DNA of 16,224 bases from contig JAGSPS010000053.1 in assembly GCA_018262315.1 (NCBI GenBank), positions 1 to 16,224 of the forward strand. The letters run 5' to 3'. Below the pieces are notes generated by a model. It did not search any database, had not been told where the DNA came from, and worked only from the letters and a program-made list of their open reading frames with translations. This stretch comes from Deltaproteobacteria bacterium (GTDB lineage Bacteria > Myxococcota_A > UBA9160 > PR03). Shown here one piece after another: positions 6,988 through 16,041 of the stretch. The position numbers and the translations under genes are program-made. The stretch's first letter is position 1, and each line of letters begins with the position of its first letter.

Positions 6988-7082
6988 CGCCCCTCCAATC
7001 GCGTCGTCGACGGGAGCTAGCACGGCCGCGCCCGGGAAAGCAACCGGCCAATCCCTTATGCTGCGCCCTCCCGGAGGCGGCC

Positions 7083-8609
<1,527 letters not shown>

Positions 8610-8618
8610 CGCGAACCG

Positions 8619-8648
8619 TTGCCACGTCGCGCACTTTCTCCTTAGAAT
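8619..8648 (+). promoter_or_regulatory. Candidate sigma-70 promoter for the lytic transglycosylase gene
   Basis: TTGCCA (8619-8624) and TAGAAT (8643-8648) are each five of six matches to consensus, with an 18-base spacer. They lie just after the ffh stop. The predicted start near 8655 would give a leader of about 165 bases before ATG 8819. The leader contains a small hairpin, GTCGC/GCGAC, at 8706-8720. I recognise no known riboswitch in it. Confidence 0.5.
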
Positions 8649-8818
8649 GGCATGTCGTCGGCAATGGCTTCCGCATCATCCCCCCGGAATGCACGAGGCC
8701 GACGAGTCGCTTTCCGCGACGCCCGTTCAGACGCCTGTTCCTTTCGGCATTCGTACCCGCAGGACCCGTGGACCCACACGCTGGGGCAAGTCCCTGGCCT
8801 GCTGATGCAGAGGTCATG

Positions 8819-10441
8819 ATGCGCAGCGCCATCGCGTTCGCCCTCGCCATCGTCACGGGGATTCTCCTCGCGGCGGGCTCGGCATCCGCGCTGGAAGAGT
8901 CGTTCCCGCGTCCGCCCGGCATCCACGCACGCGTCCGACTCTGGACGCGCGTCTATTCCGAAGTCGACACGAACGGCGGATTGATCCACGACGCCGAGGA
9001 ACTCGACGTCGTCTACGAAGTGATCCGCTGGCCGAAGACGCTCTCGGCGGCTGACCAGGAGGCGCGCATTGCGCGCTCCAAGCGGCACTACCAGGCGATC
9101 CTAGAGCGACTCGCGGACGGCAAGACGGCGCTGACGGCCGAAGAGCGCCGCGTACTGACGCTGTTCCCGCCCGGCGTCTCGCGCGCGTCGCTCGGCGCGG
9201 CAGTCGATCGCGTGCGCTTCCAGCGCGGGCTCGCCGAGCGCTTCCGCGACGGTCTGGTCCGCGCCGGCCAATGGGAGCCGCACATTCGGCGCGTGTTCCG
9301 CGACGCCGGCCTGCCGCAGGAACTCGCCTCGCTTCCGCACGTCGAGTCGTCGTTCAATCCCGGTGCCTACTCGAAGGTGGGCGCTGCCGGGCTCTGGCAG
9401 TTCATGCCGGGAACCGGCAAGCGCTTCCTGCGCATCGATCGCGCGGTGGACGAGCGCTACGACCCCTGGCGTTCCAGCGAAGCCGCGGCCGCGCTGCTGC
9501 GCGAGAACCACCGCATCACCGGAGCGTGGCCACTCGCGGTCACCGCCTACAACCACGGCGCCGGCGGCATGATGCGCGCCGTGAAGCAGCTCGGCACCAA
9601 GGACATCTCGGTGATCATCGACCGCTACCAGAGCGAAACCTTCGGCTTCGCATCGCGCAACTTCTACTCGGAATTCCTCGCTGCTCTCGACGTCGAGAAG
9701 GCGGCGGGGCGACACTTCGGAGCGATCGCGCGCGAGCCCGCAGCCGAACACGAGATCGTCGTCACGCGGCATCCGACGTCGGCATCGGCGCTGGCGCGCA
9801 CCTTCGGCGTCGACCCGGGGCTGCTGCGCGAGTTGAACATGGGACTGCGCGACAGCGTCTGGTCCGGACGCATTTCGGTGCCGGCCGGTTACGCGGTGCG
9901 GCTGCCGAAGGTCGCCGGGCGCCCGCCCGCCGCCCAGCTCGCGGCCTCACTGCCGCGCAGCGAAGAAGTCAGCGCGCGCGACGCCGGCCCGCGCGGCTCG
10001 GCGAGCCGCCATCGCATCCGCCGCGGCGACACCCTCACGAAGGTCGCGAAGACGTACGGGGTCTCGGCGAGCGCCCTCGCAAAGACGAATGGACTGCGCA
10101 CGTCCAGCCACCTGCGGGTCGGTCAGACGCTGCGGATTCCGGGTGCAGCGGCAGCGAGCGAGACGTCCATCGCTGCGGCTCCGGCTGCGAAGACGACCGC
10201 GGCAAAGGCCGCAACCACGACCCCGAGCACCGCCCGGAAACAGGCGCCGACCCGGGCCGTGAAGGCGGCGAAGACCGGCAAGGCGAAACCCGCCGTGCGC
10301 AGCCACACCGTGAAGCAGGGTGAGACGCTCACCGCGATCGCGCGCCAGACCGGCGTCTCGGTCAAGCAGCTCGCCGCCGCCAATGGGATCTCCGCGTCGC
10401 ACCGGGTGCGCGCCGGCCAGCGGCTGCGCATCCCCGACTGA
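8819..10441 (+). CDS. mltD: MltD-like membrane-bound lytic murein transglycosylase with LysM repeats
   Basis: The enzyme cleaves the MurNAc-GlcNAc bond of peptidoglycan, forming 1,6-anhydro ends, in the periplasm. A signal peptide (MRSAIAFALAIVTGILLAAG, cleavage probably after SASA at 21-24) starts the protein. The SLT domain at about 150-300 has the catalytic Glu176 in PHVESSFNP, then GLWQFMPGTGKRF (191-203) and AYNHGAGG (243-250). A degenerate LysM-like segment at 311-363 is followed by two clear LysM modules (397-441 and 494-540), separated by an Ala/Thr/Lys-rich linker. No lipobox Cys is seen, so it may be periplasmic rather than a lipoprotein like E. coli MltD. AGAGG five bases before ATG 8819 favours this start over ATG 8816. 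The stop is seven bases from that of the convergent phosphatase gene. Confidence 0.93.
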   Translation: MRSAIAFALAIVTGILLAAGSASALEESFPRPPGIHARVRLWTRVYSEVDTNGGLIHDAEELDVVYEVIRWPKTLSAADQEARIARSKRHYQAILERLADGKTALTAEERRVLTLFPPGVSRASLGAAVDRVRFQRGLAERFRDGLVRAGQWEPHIRRVFRDAGLPQELASLPHVESSFNPGAYSKVGAAGLWQFMPGTGKRFLRIDRAVDERYDPWRSSEAAAALLRENHRITGAWPLAVTAYNHGAGGMMRAVKQLGTKDISVIIDRYQSETFGFASRNFYSEFLAALDVEKAAGRHFGAIAREPAAEHEIVVTRHPTSASALARTFGVDPGLLRELNMGLRDSVWSGRISVPAGYAVRLPKVAGRPPAAQLAASLPRSEEVSARDAGPRGSASRHRIRRGDTLTKVAKTYGVSASALAKTNGLRTSSHLRVGQTLRIPGAAAASETSIAAAPAAKTTAAKAATTTPSTARKQAPTRAVKAAKTGKAKPAVRSHTVKQGETLTAIARQTGVSVKQLAAANGISASHRVRAGQRLRIPD

Positions 10442-10448
10442 GAACTCT

Positions 10449-11126
10449 CTAGACCTGGAAGATCGTCTCGTCGGGGAGCCGGATCGCCGTCAGCAATCCG
10501 CCGTAGACCGCGCCAGTGTCGATCCCGATGCTGTGCGGGAGGTTCCAACGCACCTGGAAATCGGGGCGCGGCGTGTGACCGTACACGATCGTCACGCCGA
10601 GTTCGTGCGGCAGGCCGGCGCTCGCGCGGTCCCAGAGCAGTTCCTCGACGCGCGCGTGGGAGAGTGCCCAACCCGCGTCGCTGGTGCGGGTGAGCGTGCG
10701 GCCGAGCCCCGCGTGAACGAACAGATAGGCGCCATCGACGTGGTGCAGCCGCAGCGAGCGGAAGAACGCCTCGTGTTTGGGCGGCAGACTGAACTCGTCG
10801 GGACGCGGCGGACGCAACTCGTGCCAGCCGTACGACACGAGCGTCTCGGCGCCGCCGTTGGGCAGAAACACGTCGGCGCCGAAGTAGGCGGGCCCCTCCC
10901 AACCGAGGTAGTCGAGGAACATCGACTCGTGGTTGCCGAGCAGGAACTCGCACGGATATGCGTCGGCGACCTCGATCAGGCGTTCGACGACGCCGCGCGA
11001 GGCGGGACCCCGGTCGACGTAGTCCCCGAGGAAGACCAGTCGATCTCCCGGCTGCAGCGGGAGCATCGCGAGCAGCGCGTCGAGCTTGTCGAGACGCCCG
11101 TGGATGTCGCCGACGGCGTAGAGCAT
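10449..11126 (-). CDS. Calcineurin-like metallophosphoesterase (PPP-family protein phosphatase type)
   Basis: The 225-residue protein has the full set of binuclear-metal motifs in order: GDIHG (6-10), GDYVDRG (34-40), GNHE (64-67), the VHAG histidine (H138) and GHTP (183-186), ending GIDTGAVYGG (201-210). This is the bacterial PPP/ApaH-like family that includes serine/threonine phosphatases of the PrpA type and diadenosine tetraphosphatases. The short GDYVDRG form fits a protein phosphatase or Ap4A-type hydrolase equally well. ATG 11126 overlaps the rlmN stop in TGATG, so translation is probably coupled. It is the last gene of the leftward operon. Confidence 0.9.
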   Translation of the reverse strand: MLYAVGDIHGRLDKLDALLAMLPLQPGDRLVFLGDYVDRGPASRGVVERLIEVADAYPCEFLLGNHESMFLDYLGWEGPAYFGADVFLPNGGAETLVSYGWHELRPPRPDEFSLPPKHEAFFRSLRLHHVDGAYLFVHAGLGRTLTRTSDAGWALSHARVEELLWDRASAGLPHELGVTIVYGHTPRPDFQVRWNLPHSIGIDTGAVYGGLLTAIRLPDETIFQV

Positions 11127-12187
11127 CAGACCCGTGACGCCACGGCCGGCTGCGCTCCGCGCCCGGCGAGTTGGCCACACGCCGCATCGATGTCCGCTCC
11201 GCGCGGGCGGCGCACCGTGACGGTGAAGCCGAGTCGCACGAGATCGCCGGCGAAGCGGGTCAAGACCGCTTCGGACGGCGGGCGATGGGGCGAGTCTTCG
11301 TGCGCGTTCATCGGGATCACGTTGAGCTTCGAGGGCAGACCGCGCAACAGGCGCGCGAGCCGTCGCGCATCCTCGGGCGCGTCGTTCACGCCTTGGATCA
11401 GCGTGTACTCGAAGAAGACCGGGCGGCGCGCCGTCACGGTTTCGAGACTGCGAAGTGCGCCCATCAACGCGGCGAGTGGGAAGCGGCGGTTGAGCGGGAC
11501 CAGTTCGTCGCGCACCGCGTCGGTCGCGGCGTGCAGCGAGACCGCGAGATTCACCGGCACGCTCGCGAGCAGTGTCGCGATCTTCGGCACCACGCCCGCC
11601 GTCGACACCGTCACCTTGCGCGGTCCGAGTGCGAAGCCCTTGGGATGCAGCAGCAGGCGCGCCGACTCGAGCACGGCGGGCAGGTTCAGCAGCGGCTCGC
11701 CCATGCCCATGTAGACGACGTTGGTGAGGCGCTGGCCGGGGACGAGCTGCTCGCGCATCCGACACACCTGGTCGACGATCTCGGCGACCGTGAGATTGCG
11801 CGTGAAGCCGAGCGCACCGGTCGCGCAGAACGAACACGCGAGCGGACAGCCCACCTGGGTGGAAATGCAAAGCGTCGTGCGCGCGCCCTCCGGAATCAGC
11901 ACCGACTCGACCAGCGCGCCGTCGCGCGCACGCAGGCGACCTTTCACGGTGCCGTCGGCGGAGCGCTGCACGAGATCCCAGTCGAGCGCGTGCCACTCCC
12001 ACTCGGCGGCGAAGCGCTCGCGCAGCGCCGCGGGAAGATCGCTCCACTGCGCCGGATCCCCGATCCCGCGGCCGTAGAGCCAGCCCGCGACCTGCTCCGC
12101 GCGCCAGGGCTCGATCCCCTGCTCCGCGAAGCGCGCGCGCAGCGATTCGATCGAGTGGTCCTGGAGCTGCAAGCGCGCCTCGCGCAT
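11126..12187 (-). CDS. rlmN: Dual-specificity 23S rRNA A2503 / tRNA A37 C2-methyltransferase
   Basis: RlmN is a radical SAM enzyme that methylates carbon 2 of A2503 in 23S rRNA and A37 of some tRNAs. The [4Fe-4S] cysteines are in CPLACSFC (C114, C118, C121). C107 and C337 match the E. coli catalytic pair C118 and C355 in position: TLCISTQVG and IDAACGQLAG. YMGMGEPLLN (159-168) and VSLHAATD (216-223) are typical family segments. The 353-residue length is normal. ATG 12187 starts one base after the trmB stop. In-frame codons further upstream lie inside trmB and are not used. Confidence 0.97.
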   Translation of the reverse strand: MREARLQLQDHSIESLRARFAEQGIEPWRAEQVAGWLYGRGIGDPAQWSDLPAALRERFAAEWEWHALDWDLVQRSADGTVKGRLRARDGALVESVLIPEGARTTLCISTQVGCPLACSFCATGALGFTRNLTVAEIVDQVCRMREQLVPGQRLTNVVYMGMGEPLLNLPAVLESARLLLHPKGFALGPRKVTVSTAGVVPKIATLLASVPVNLAVSLHAATDAVRDELVPLNRRFPLAALMGALRSLETVTARRPVFFEYTLIQGVNDAPEDARRLARLLRGLPSKLNVIPMNAHEDSPHRPPSEAVLTRFAGDLVRLGFTVTVRRPRGADIDAACGQLAGRGAQPAVASRV

Positions 12188-12188
12188 C

Positions 12189-12833
12189 TCAGCCCGCGAT
12201 CCTTCGATACGCGAAGAAGTGGAGCGGGCGGCCTTCGGCGCGCCATTCCAGCTCGTACGCGGTCGGCATGCGGCCGGGGACGTCGGCGAGCCAGCGGGAG
12301 GGCGCGAAGACGTTCTCGAGCCGCGACTCGGCCGCCAGCACGGCGTCGATCTGCTCGGCGTAGGGGACGTCGTCGGTCGCAACCTGCAGCAGCCCTCCGC
12401 GCACCAAGCGGTCGGCGACCGCCGCGACCAGCGGCGCCTGCACCAGCCGCCGGCGGTGATGGCGCTTCTTCGGCCACGGATCGGAGAAATTGATCCACAC
12501 CGCCTCGAGCGACGCAGGCCCGAACAGATCGGCGAGGGCCTGCTCGCCGGTGCCGTGCACGAGCCGCAGGTTGCCGAGTTCCGTCCGGGCGAGCCGCCGG
12601 GCCTGCTTCAGCACGCGCTTGCGCGAGACCTCGACGCCCACGTGCGCAACTTCGGGTGCGCGCCGCGCGAGATCGAGCAGGAACTCGCCGCGCCCGAAAC
12701 CGATCTCGAGCACGATGCGTAGCGGCGACGCGAGGTCGGGCGCGAAGAGTGCGGCCCAGCCCTTCGCGAGCACGTCGTCCGGCGTGACGCGGCGGTCGGG
12801 ACCGGGGATGTCGAGCTTCAGGCGCCGCGGCAT
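12189..12833 (-). CDS. trmB: tRNA (guanine-46-N7)-methyltransferase
   Basis: TrmB uses SAM to methylate N7 of G46 in the tRNA variable loop. The Rossmann SAM-binding motif EIGFGRGEFL is at 43-52, the diagnostic NFSDPWPKKRHHRRR at 115-129, and the C-terminal TAYE (191-194) with GRPLHFFAYR (201-210) is characteristic. The 214-residue length is normal and complete. ATG 12833 is 46 bases after the sppA stop, without a good Shine-Dalgarno sequence. Its stop is one base from the rlmN start, which places two RNA-methylation genes side by side. Confidence 0.97.
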   Translation of the reverse strand: MPRRLKLDIPGPDRRVTPDDVLAKGWAALFAPDLASPLRIVLEIGFGRGEFLLDLARRAPEVAHVGVEVSRKRVLKQARRLARTELGNLRLVHGTGEQALADLFGPASLEAVWINFSDPWPKKRHHRRRLVQAPLVAAVADRLVRGGLLQVATDDVPYAEQIDAVLAAESRLENVFAPSRWLADVPGRMPTAYELEWRAEGRPLHFFAYRRIAG

Positions 12834-12846
12834 CCGCGCAGTCTAG

Positions 12847-12881
12847 GAGCCGCCTGCCGAGGCTGCGACGCGGCGCGGCTC
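12847..12881. repeat. Small inverted repeat at the sppA-trmB junction
   Basis: Arms GAGCCGC (12847-12853) and GCGGCTC (12875-12881) are perfect over 7 bp with a 21-base loop. They cover most of the 46-base gap and the end of the sppA stop codon. It could fold in the mRNA and modulate expression of trmB, but in DNA this GC-rich such arms arise easily by chance. Confidence 0.3.
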
Positions 12882-14505
12882 ACAGACTCGCCTCGACCCC
12901 GAGCAGCCCCCGCAGGAGGTCGGCCGGCGCGTGACGCGGCTGCACGTCGAGCGCGACGGCTTCGTCGTCCGCAAGGCCGGCGCGCGAGCGCGCCTCGTGG
13001 ATCGCTTCGAGCGGCCCGCCGTGCGCGTCGACGAGGCCGAGCGCGAGCGCACGCACGCCGCTCCAGACGCGTCCCTGCGCCATGCGCGTGACGTCGGCGC
13101 GCGTGAGCTTGCGGCCCGCTTCGACGCGGCGCAGGAACACGTCGTACACTGATTCCATGTCACGGCGCACCAGACTGCGCTCGTCCGGCGTGAAGCCGCG
13201 CAACGACGTCAGCAGGCCCGCACGACTGCCGCGCTCGATCGCTTCGTGATCGACGCCCCACTTCTCGAGCAACGCGCCGGCGTCGAGCTTGCCGCCCACC
13301 ACCCCGATCGAACCGGTGAGCGTCGCTGGCTCCGCGAAGATCGCGTCGCCGGCCACCGCGGCGAAGTAACCACCCGACGCGGCCACTTCGCCCATCGACA
13401 CCACCAGCGGCTTGTCGCGTTTCGCCACGCTGAGAGCGCGCCACAGCACGTCGGAGGCGAGCGCGTCGCCACCGGGACTCTCGATGCGCAGCACGATCGC
13501 GCGCACGCCCTCGTCTTCGCCGAGCGCACGCAGCGTGCGCGAGAGCGCCTCGACGGAAATGCCCGCGACGCCACCACGCCGATGGATCACGCCGCGCGCG
13601 CTGACGTACGCGATGCGCGGACGCTCGCGCCAGAACGGCGACCAGCCGGCGTCGTCGGCGTGAAGCGCAGCGTAGGCATCGGCATCGACGAGGCGTGCGC
13701 GCGGCGCGCCGCCCGACGGCGGCACTTCGCCGGTCGCAGGCAGCAGCTCGACGAGCGCCTCCTCGACCTGATCGGGATACCGGCAGCCGTCGGCGAGACC
13801 CGCTTCGCACGCCGCCTCGCTGCGGTACGGGCCGGCGTCGATGCGCGCGCGCACGGTCGCGACGTCGAGGCGCCGCCCCGCGGCGATCGCGGCGACCAGC
13901 TCGCCGAACACGTCGTCGAGATACGCCTCGATCTGCTCGCGGCTCTCGGGCGACATCGACTCGCGCGTGAAGGTTTCGGCCGCGGCCTTGTGCGAGCCGA
14001 CGCGCACGACGTCGGGCTTGAGATCGAGTCGCGCGAGCAGGCGTGCGAAGAACATCGATTCGCTGCGCAGCCCGACGAGGTGGATCGATCCCGTCTCGGG
14101 CAGCCACAGCCGATCGGCGCCGCTCGCCACCCAGTACTCGGCCTGGTGCATGGTTTCGCCGTAGGCGGCGACCGGCTTGCCAGCCGCGCGCACGGCGTCG
14201 AGTGCACGGCGCAGCGAGGCAGCCGCGGCGTAGCCGTGCGGCGCGCCGGCGCAGCGCACCAGCACGCCGCCGACGCGCGGATCGCGCGCCGCGGCGTCGA
14301 GCGCACGCAAGGTCTCGAGCAGGCTCGACGAGCGCTCGCGCGCGAACGGCAGGCGCGCCGTGCGCGTCTCCTCGAAGGGCGGCACGAGACGCGCGAGCAG
14401 CCAGAACGGCGCCCGGCGGCCGAGCACCGCACGCGCGGCCAGCAGCCGCACCGCGCGGGCCGCGTTGCCGCCGGCGCGGCGCACGACGCCCGGGACGACG
14501 CCCAT
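12880..14505 (-). CDS. sppA: Signal peptide peptidase SppA, 67K tandem-domain type
   Basis: SppA is a serine protease that degrades signal peptides left in the membrane after secretion. The 541 residues hold two tandem peptidase-S49 domains, as in E. coli. The catalytic Lys173 is in VGSHKAAAETFTRESMS of the N-terminal domain. The nucleophile Ser377 is in MGEVAASGGYF of the C-terminal domain, followed by TLTGSIGVVGGK (395-406). The N-terminus has only a weak hydrophobic stretch (FWLLARLVPPF, 34-44), so membrane anchoring is uncertain. I chose ATG 14505 because it overlaps the stop of the small upstream gene (TGATG). Earlier in-frame starts would run through that gene. Confidence 0.94.
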   Translation of the reverse strand: MGVVPGVVRRAGGNAARAVRLLAARAVLGRRAPFWLLARLVPPFEETRTARLPFARERSSSLLETLRALDAAARDPRVGGVLVRCAGAPHGYAAAASLRRALDAVRAAGKPVAAYGETMHQAEYWVASGADRLWLPETGSIHLVGLRSESMFFARLLARLDLKPDVVRVGSHKAAAETFTRESMSPESREQIEAYLDDVFGELVAAIAAGRRLDVATVRARIDAGPYRSEAACEAGLADGCRYPDQVEEALVELLPATGEVPPSGGAPRARLVDADAYAALHADDAGWSPFWRERPRIAYVSARGVIHRRGGVAGISVEALSRTLRALGEDEGVRAIVLRIESPGGDALASDVLWRALSVAKRDKPLVVSMGEVAASGGYFAAVAGDAIFAEPATLTGSIGVVGGKLDAGALLEKWGVDHEAIERGSRAGLLTSLRGFTPDERSLVRRDMESVYDVFLRRVEAGRKLTRADVTRMAQGRVWSGVRALALGLVDAHGGPLEAIHEARSRAGLADDEAVALDVQPRHAPADLLRGLLGVEASL

Positions 14506-14693
14506 CAGTGCCGCAACGTCCGACGGCCCGACCGGGAGTCGACCATCCGGTACGAGCCGAGTCGCGACGGCTGCGTGTAGAGCGCGCGCCCCGCCGCGAA
14601 CGGGTCGTCCTGGGTCTCGGAGCAAGCGATGATCGGCAGCCATGCGTCGAGCAGCGCGCCGAGCGTACGCGGCGCCGGGGGACTCGATGCCAT
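14505..14693 (-). CDS. Small hypothetical protein (62 residues) coupled to sppA
   Basis: ATG 14693 is preceded by AAGGAG (14704-14699) with a five-base gap, the strongest ribosome binding site in this operon. The stop TGA overlaps the sppA ATG in TGATG. It sits 35 bases after the stop of the 2PGK-like gene. The protein starts MASSPPAPRTLGALLDAWLP and has one Cys (IIACSE) and a basic tail (SRSGRRTLRH). There is no signal peptide or clear membrane helix. I do not recognise a family. The start site and the coupled spacing are the main evidence that it is real. A leader peptide that controls sppA translation is an alternative. Confidence 0.65.
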   Translation of the reverse strand: MASSPPAPRTLGALLDAWLPIIACSETQDDPFAAGRALYTQPSRLGSYRMVDSRSGRRTLRH

Positions 14694-14698
14694 CCTCT

Positions 14699-14704
14699 CT
14701 CCTT
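14699..14704 (-). promoter_or_regulatory. Shine-Dalgarno of the 62-residue gene
   Basis: On the minus strand AAGGAG is followed by AGAGG and ATG 14693. It is the only strong ribosome binding site between the 2PGK-like gene and sppA. Since sppA has none of its own, it may serve both genes through translational coupling. Confidence 0.7.
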
Positions 14705-14728
14705 CGGAGCTGGCGCGGAGCCTAGCGA

Positions 14729-15910
14729 CTAGGCGAGCAGCTCCTGGACGTCGAAATGCCCCGCCTTCCGCAGCGTCTCCGTCACGTGCTTGATGATCGA
14801 GAGCACCGAGACGTCGATCGAGTCGTTGTCGACGATCGGGATGTCGTGGCGGTCGGCCAGTTCGAGAAAGTGGTCCTGGATCTTCAGGATCGCATCGAAG
14901 TGCTCGAGATAGCGGTGCTCGGGGCGATGCGACGTTCGCGCGCGCGATTCGAAACGCGCGCGGAAGGAGCGCTCGTCGAGCGTCGCGACGACCAGGAAGA
15001 TCACGTGGGCGCTCTCGGCGTAGGCCGCGAGGTCGACGAGGCCCGGCACGATCGAGACCCCGTCGAGGATCTGGCTCGAGTTCTCGGCGACGGCGCGGTC
15101 GAGCATCGCGCGCACGCCCACCGACACGATCGACGCCTGGGCGAGGAAGCCATCGATCACGGCGTCTTCGCCGCGGCCGAGCGCGCGGTTGGCGTCGTAG
15201 GAGGAAGCGTGGATGGCGGGCACCAGCTCGGGAGAGAGCATGAGGCGCATGATCTGGCGGATCGCGTCGGTCGAGAGCACGCGGTGGATGCCGAGTCGGT
15301 GGCCGACCTCGAGCGCGAGCGACGTCTTGCCCGACCCGGCGGTACCGCCGAGCAGCAGGATCACCGGCCGGTCGGGCTCCTGGAAGCGGCGCCAGATCAG
15401 GTAGCGCTCGGCGGTGCGCGGGCCGAAGCGGCGCTCGAGCGTGTGGAAGGCGAGCCGGCGCAGTTCGTGGCGATCGATGTCGCGCACGCCGCGCAGCGCG
15501 AGCTGGGCTTCGATGTCGCGCGCGACGTCGAAGGCGTCGTTGGGTTCGATCGCCGCGGCGTGCAGCGACTGCGAGAGAAAGCCCTTCGAGAACGGCGCGG
15601 CGCCAGCCGGGGTGGTGACGTGGATGGTGGGCCCGACGGGAGGACGGGCGGCTTCCTCGGGCAACGAGCGTTCGCGCAACACCTCCTGCACCGCGCGGCC
15701 GAGATCCTCGACCGTGACGGATCCGCGCCCGCGCAGGCGCTCGCGCACGGCGTTCGCAGAGGCATAGGCATCTTCGAAGGCCAGGCCGCGCGCCATCAGC
15801 GAGTGCACCAGGATCCCGCGCATGAACGGGCGCCGCACCGAGTCGTGTTCGATGTAGATGCGCTCGCGACCGCTGCTCGTCGCGTCGCCCCGCCTCGCTT
15901 GGGGCTTCAT
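14729..15910 (-). CDS. 2-phosphoglycerate-kinase-like P-loop ATPase with two ATP-cone-like modules
   Basis: The N-terminal 175 residues contain two ATP-cone-like modules: RPFMRGILVHSLMARGLAFE (27-46) with VTVEDLGRAVQEVL, and PFSKGFLSQSLHAAAIEPND (106-125) with DIDRHELRRLAFHTL. Then come the Walker A motif GGTAGSGKT (188-196), LGIHRVLSTDAIRQIMRLML (206-225) and HASSYDA (234-240). This order matches the archaeal 2-phosphoglycerate kinase family, which makes 2,3-bisphosphoglycerate for cyclic 2,3-DPG. Plant homologues are the LPA1-type proteins linked to phytate content. Activity in this bacterium is an inference, and a related small-molecule kinase is possible. The 393-residue length is complete. 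ATG 15910 heads the leftward operon, and no cyclic-DPG synthetase is visible nearby. Confidence 0.82.
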   Translation of the reverse strand: MKPQARRGDATSSGRERIYIEHDSVRRPFMRGILVHSLMARGLAFEDAYASANAVRERLRGRGSVTVEDLGRAVQEVLRERSLPEEAARPPVGPTIHVTTPAGAAPFSKGFLSQSLHAAAIEPNDAFDVARDIEAQLALRGVRDIDRHELRRLAFHTLERRFGPRTAERYLIWRRFQEPDRPVILLLGGTAGSGKTSLALEVGHRLGIHRVLSTDAIRQIMRLMLSPELVPAIHASSYDANRALGRGEDAVIDGFLAQASIVSVGVRAMLDRAVAENSSQILDGVSIVPGLVDLAAYAESAHVIFLVVATLDERSFRARFESRARTSHRPEHRYLEHFDAILKIQDHFLELADRHDIPIVDNDSIDVSVLSIIKHVTETLRKAGHFDVQELLA

Positions 15911-15929
15911 GGTCGCAGCCTACCTCACG

Positions 15930-15962
15930 CGTATACGAGCGGGAACCGCTCGACCAGAACAA
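15930..15962 (-). promoter_or_regulatory. Dyad and candidate leftward promoter of the 2PGK-like operon
   Basis: A perfect 7-bp dyad, CGAGCGG-GAA-CCGCTCG, lies at 15936-15952. On the minus strand it falls exactly between a possible -35 (TTGTTC, 15962-15957) and a possible -10 (TATACG, 15935-15930), with a spacer of 21 bases. Over-long spacers containing a dyad are typical of promoters activated by MerR-family proteins, and such a gene is divergent here. The hexamers are weak, so this is a proposal. Confidence 0.35.
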
Positions 15963-15979
15963 TTCCTGCGTGTTTCTGA

Positions 15980-16007
15980 TTGACTTCGCACGGCGCCTGC
16001 GGATAAC
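15980..16007 (+). promoter_or_regulatory. Candidate sigma-70 promoter for the MerR-family gene
   Basis: TTGACT (15980-15985, five of six matches) and GATAAC (16002-16007, four of six) are 16 bases apart, about 35 bases ahead of the GTG start at 16042. The upstream stretch is locally AT-richer than the genes on either side. Confidence 0.45.
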
Positions 16008-16041
16008 GTCGGCCGCGCGGACGTGTTTTGGGGGGTAGTCC

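Noticed and set aside
6988..7082. Sigma-70 promoters in the divergent carrier/ffh gap
   Set aside because: TATGCT (7057-7062) has no acceptable -35, and the leftward TTGCTT/TAGCTC pair is too weak. Promoters must exist here, but I cannot place them.
8647..8805. A 52-codon frame in the leader before the lytic transglycosylase
   Set aside because: It is the tail of a longer shadow frame, starts upstream of the predicted transcription start and has no Shine-Dalgarno sequence.
12188..12382. 65-codon N-terminal extension of RlmN
   Set aside because: It lies within trmB in another frame and is Ser/Arg/Pro-rich nonsense. The family N-terminus starts at ATG 12187.
13246..15979. Rightward open frames opposite sppA (13246-14580) and the 2PGK-like gene (14756-15979)
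   Set aside because: Both are complements of genes with catalytic motifs; no recognisable domain or start signal.
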